The notes beneath the pieces are model-generated. The model did no database searches. It had not been told where the DNA came from and saw only the letters and a program-made list of their open reading frames with translations. A stretch of DNA of 32,259 nucleotides from the NCBI GenBank assembly GCA_944358455.1, contig CALVRE010000003.1, positions 1-32,259 on the forward strand, read 5' to 3'. Positions 31,511 through 32,259 of the stretch are shown piece after piece. The stretch is from an uncultured Bacilli bacterium (lineage in GTDB: Bacteria; Bacillota_I; Bacilli_A; RF39; UBA660). Position 1 is the first letter of the stretch. Each line of letters opens with the position of its first letter. The position numbers were made by a program, and so were the translations under genes.

Positions 31511-31945
31511 ATTTTTAAAAAAATTCTTTAATAACAGTTGTGATTCTGATTCACAAACACCTTTTTTTACCATAACATTATGATTATTTTTTTTATTATT
31601 TAGAACTTGATCAATACTTTCAACAAAGCCAAACTTTTCACTTGCAGTTGCATAAACTAAAGTTTTGATTCTGCTCTGAAGAATAGCTCCAGAACACATT
31701 AAGCATGGTTCTAACGTAACATATAAAACACAATCGTCGAGATGCCATGTTTTTAACTTTTTGCAAGCCTTTTCTATAGCAATAATTTCCGCATGTTTTG
31801 TAGCAATTTGTTTACATTCTTTCAAATTATGAGCACGAGCTATTATTTTATTATTTTTTACGATCACTGCTCCTACAGGAACATCACCTTTTTTATAAGA
31901 TTTTTTTGCTTCTTTTAAAGCTTCTATCATATATTTTTCATTCAT
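31499..31945 (-). CDS. tadA: tRNA(Arg) adenosine(34) deaminase
   Basis: A 148-aa protein. MNEKYMIEALKEAKKSYKKGDVPVGAVIVKNN is the conserved N terminus. The zinc site is HAE (51-53) and PCLMC (Cys81, Cys84), with Glu53 the proton shuttle. It edits A34 to inosine in tRNA-Arg(ACG). The ORF continues upstream through the SRP RNA gene, but GGTGAT directly before the ATG at 31945 and the family N terminus fix the start. B. subtilis has the order tadA-scr-dnaX; here the RNA gene comes before tadA and the tadA terminator leads directly into the dnaX promoter. Confidence 0.95.
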   Translation of the reverse strand: MNEKYMIEALKEAKKSYKKGDVPVGAVIVKNNKIIARAHNLKECKQIATKHAEIIAIEKACKKLKTWHLDDCVLYVTLEPCLMCSGAILQSRIKTLVYATASEKFGFVESIDQVLNNKKNNHNVMVKKGVCESESQLLLKNFFKNKRS

Positions 31946-31962
31946 ACTATCACCAAACATAT

Positions 31963-32042
31963 AAAAAAGGCACACACATTCAGAGGTTTCTGAGGCTGCT
32001 ATCTTCCGATCCTGACCTGGTCCAAAACTTAAATGTTGTGCC
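31963..32042 (-). ncRNA. ffs: Signal recognition particle RNA, short (4.5S-type)
   Basis: The minus strand from 32042 begins GGCACAAC and ends GTGTGTGCC at 31969, closing one long hairpin, followed by T residues to 31963 that make it its own terminator. The apical part has GGTCAGGATCGGAAGATAG followed by CAGCCTC: GTCAGG, the GGAA tetraloop and AGCAGCC are the conserved domain IV that binds Ffh. The predicted length of 74-80 nt is much shorter than the 271-nt B. subtilis scRNA and lacks the Alu domain. A well-spaced promoter places transcription start exactly at the first G. Confidence 0.92.
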
Positions 32043-32048
32043 GTTATC

Positions 32049-32077
32049 AATATATACCATTTTCACTTTAAAATCAA
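32049..32077 (-). promoter_or_regulatory. Sigma-A promoter of ffs
   Basis: The minus strand reads TTGATT (32077-32072), a 17-nt spacer and TATATT (32054-32049). Six bases later is the first G of the SRP RNA. Confidence 0.7.
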
Positions 32078-32085
32078 CGTTTTTT

Positions 32086-32099
32086 ATTTCCCGGGCAAT
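32086..32099. promoter_or_regulatory. Near-match (13/14) to the Noc-binding sequence between ffs and the parS array
   Basis: ATTTCCCGGGCAAT differs from ATTTCCCGGGAAAT at one position. It lies 19 nt from the first parS copy and just upstream of the ffs promoter. Confidence 0.5.
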
Positions 32100-32117
32100 A
32101 TTTTTTACGTTTATCTA

Positions 32118-32133
32118 TGTTTCACGTGGAACA
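32118..32133 (+). promoter_or_regulatory. parS site, copy 1
   Basis: TGTTTCACGTGGAACA, the exact reverse complement of the B. subtilis parS TGTTCCACGTGAAACA. It is the expected loading site for the ParB encoded at 6156-7046. Confidence 0.93.
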
Positions 32134-32160
32134 TTACTTTATTTTTTTTACGTTTATCTA

Positions 32161-32176
32161 TGTTTCACGTGGAACA
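32161..32176 (+). promoter_or_regulatory. parS site, copy 2
   Basis: Identical 16-mer in the same orientation, 43 bp after copy 1. Confidence 0.93.
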
Positions 32177-32202
32177 TTACTTTATTTTTTTACGTTTATC
32201 TA

Positions 32203-32218
32203 TGTTTCACGTGGAACA
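32203..32218 (+). promoter_or_regulatory. parS site, copy 3
   Basis: Identical 16-mer in the same orientation, 42 bp after copy 2. Confidence 0.93.
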
Positions 32219-32244
32219 TTACTTTATTTTTTTAAGTTTATCTA

Positions 32245-32259
32245 TGTTTCACTTGGAAC
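32245..32259 (+). promoter_or_regulatory. parS site, copy 4, degenerate and cut by window end
   Basis: TGTTTCACTTGGAAC: one G-to-T change in the central CACGTG core, and the last base is outside the window. The core change breaks the palindrome and probably weakens ParB binding. Confidence 0.75.

Larger units (their letters stand above)
32101..32259. repeat. Tandem 42-43 bp repeat carrying parS (at least four units, cut by window edge)
   Basis: Each unit reads ACGTTTATCTA, then the 16-bp parS, then TTACTTTA and a T run. The parS copies start at 32118, 32161, 32203 and 32245, giving periods of 43, 42 and 42 bp. Length differences are confined to the T run. The last unit has two substitutions (AAG for ACG, and a G-to-T in parS) and is truncated by the window end, so the total number of units is unknown. 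Confidence 0.95.

Noticed and set aside
31946-32050. N-terminal extension of tadA by 35 codons
   Set aside because: The extension reads through the SRP RNA gene and its terminator; the conserved TadA N terminus and GGTGAT mark the ATG at 31945.
31906-32235. Plus-strand ORF of 109 codons with a repeated YLCFTWNITLFF-type sequence
   Set aside because: It runs antisense through the tadA start and the SRP RNA gene and then translates the parS repeat; the apparent protein repeat only reflects the DNA repeat, and no ribosome-binding site was found.

Overview
The window is a 32 kb piece of a low-GC (about one third G+C by eye) Firmicutes chromosome of Bacilli type. It uses the standard bacterial code: TGA terminates pth, trmN6 and ybaB, and Trp is TGG. 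Almost every gene is a homologue of a Bacillus subtilis oriC-flanking gene. SpoVT, BofA, RicT, a 3D-domain wall protein and a CBS-type family II pyrophosphatase point to a walled Bacilli or Erysipelotrichia-like lineage rather than a wall-less Mycoplasma. The species cannot be named from the sequence. 29 of 31 recognised protein genes lie on the minus strand. The exceptions are the 3' end of gpsA at the left edge and ppaC.

Left to right: the gpsA 3' end (+) converges on a YgjV-like membrane protein; then come rpsR-ssb-rpsF (one operon), ychF, an unrecognised 120-aa gene, and the operon parA-parB-mscS-DUF951-abgT. A 0.3 kb AT-rich gap follows, then tilS-ftsH, agcS-ung, rsmA (ksgA) with an overlapping aminoglycoside-acetyltransferase-like gene, tatD with a 3D-domain protein, a small membrane protein, metG behind a T-box leader, spoVT, the lone ppaC (+), mfd, and a long operon dnaX-ybaB-recR-bofA-holB-ricT-trmN6-rsmI-pth. 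The right end holds tadA, a short SRP RNA gene (ffs) and a tandem parS array cut by the window edge.

The common themes are chromosome segregation (ParA, ParB, parS), replication and repair (DnaX, HolB, SSB, RecR, YbaB, Mfd, Ung) and translation (S6, S18, MetRS, Pth, TilS, TadA, RsmA, RsmI, TrmN6, YchF, SRP RNA). In B. subtilis these genes are split between the two arms flanking oriC. Here both sets read the same way on one strand, which suggests that oriC lies to the right of the window, beyond the parS array, and that replication and transcription both run leftward.

The most interesting signals are: (1) four parS copies in a 42-43 bp tandem repeat; (2) a palindrome one base off the B. subtilis Noc-binding sequence beside that array, an exact copy inside rsmI and a 13/14 copy inside dnaX, although no noc gene is in the window; (3) an FtsH protease with a C-terminal Rho_N/HeH-like domain; (4) an AAC(6')-like acetyltransferase overlapping ksgA; (5) an A-AAA-AAG slippery heptamer in dnaX exactly where a gamma-type short product would end; (6) a possible short leader peptide between the T-box and metG.
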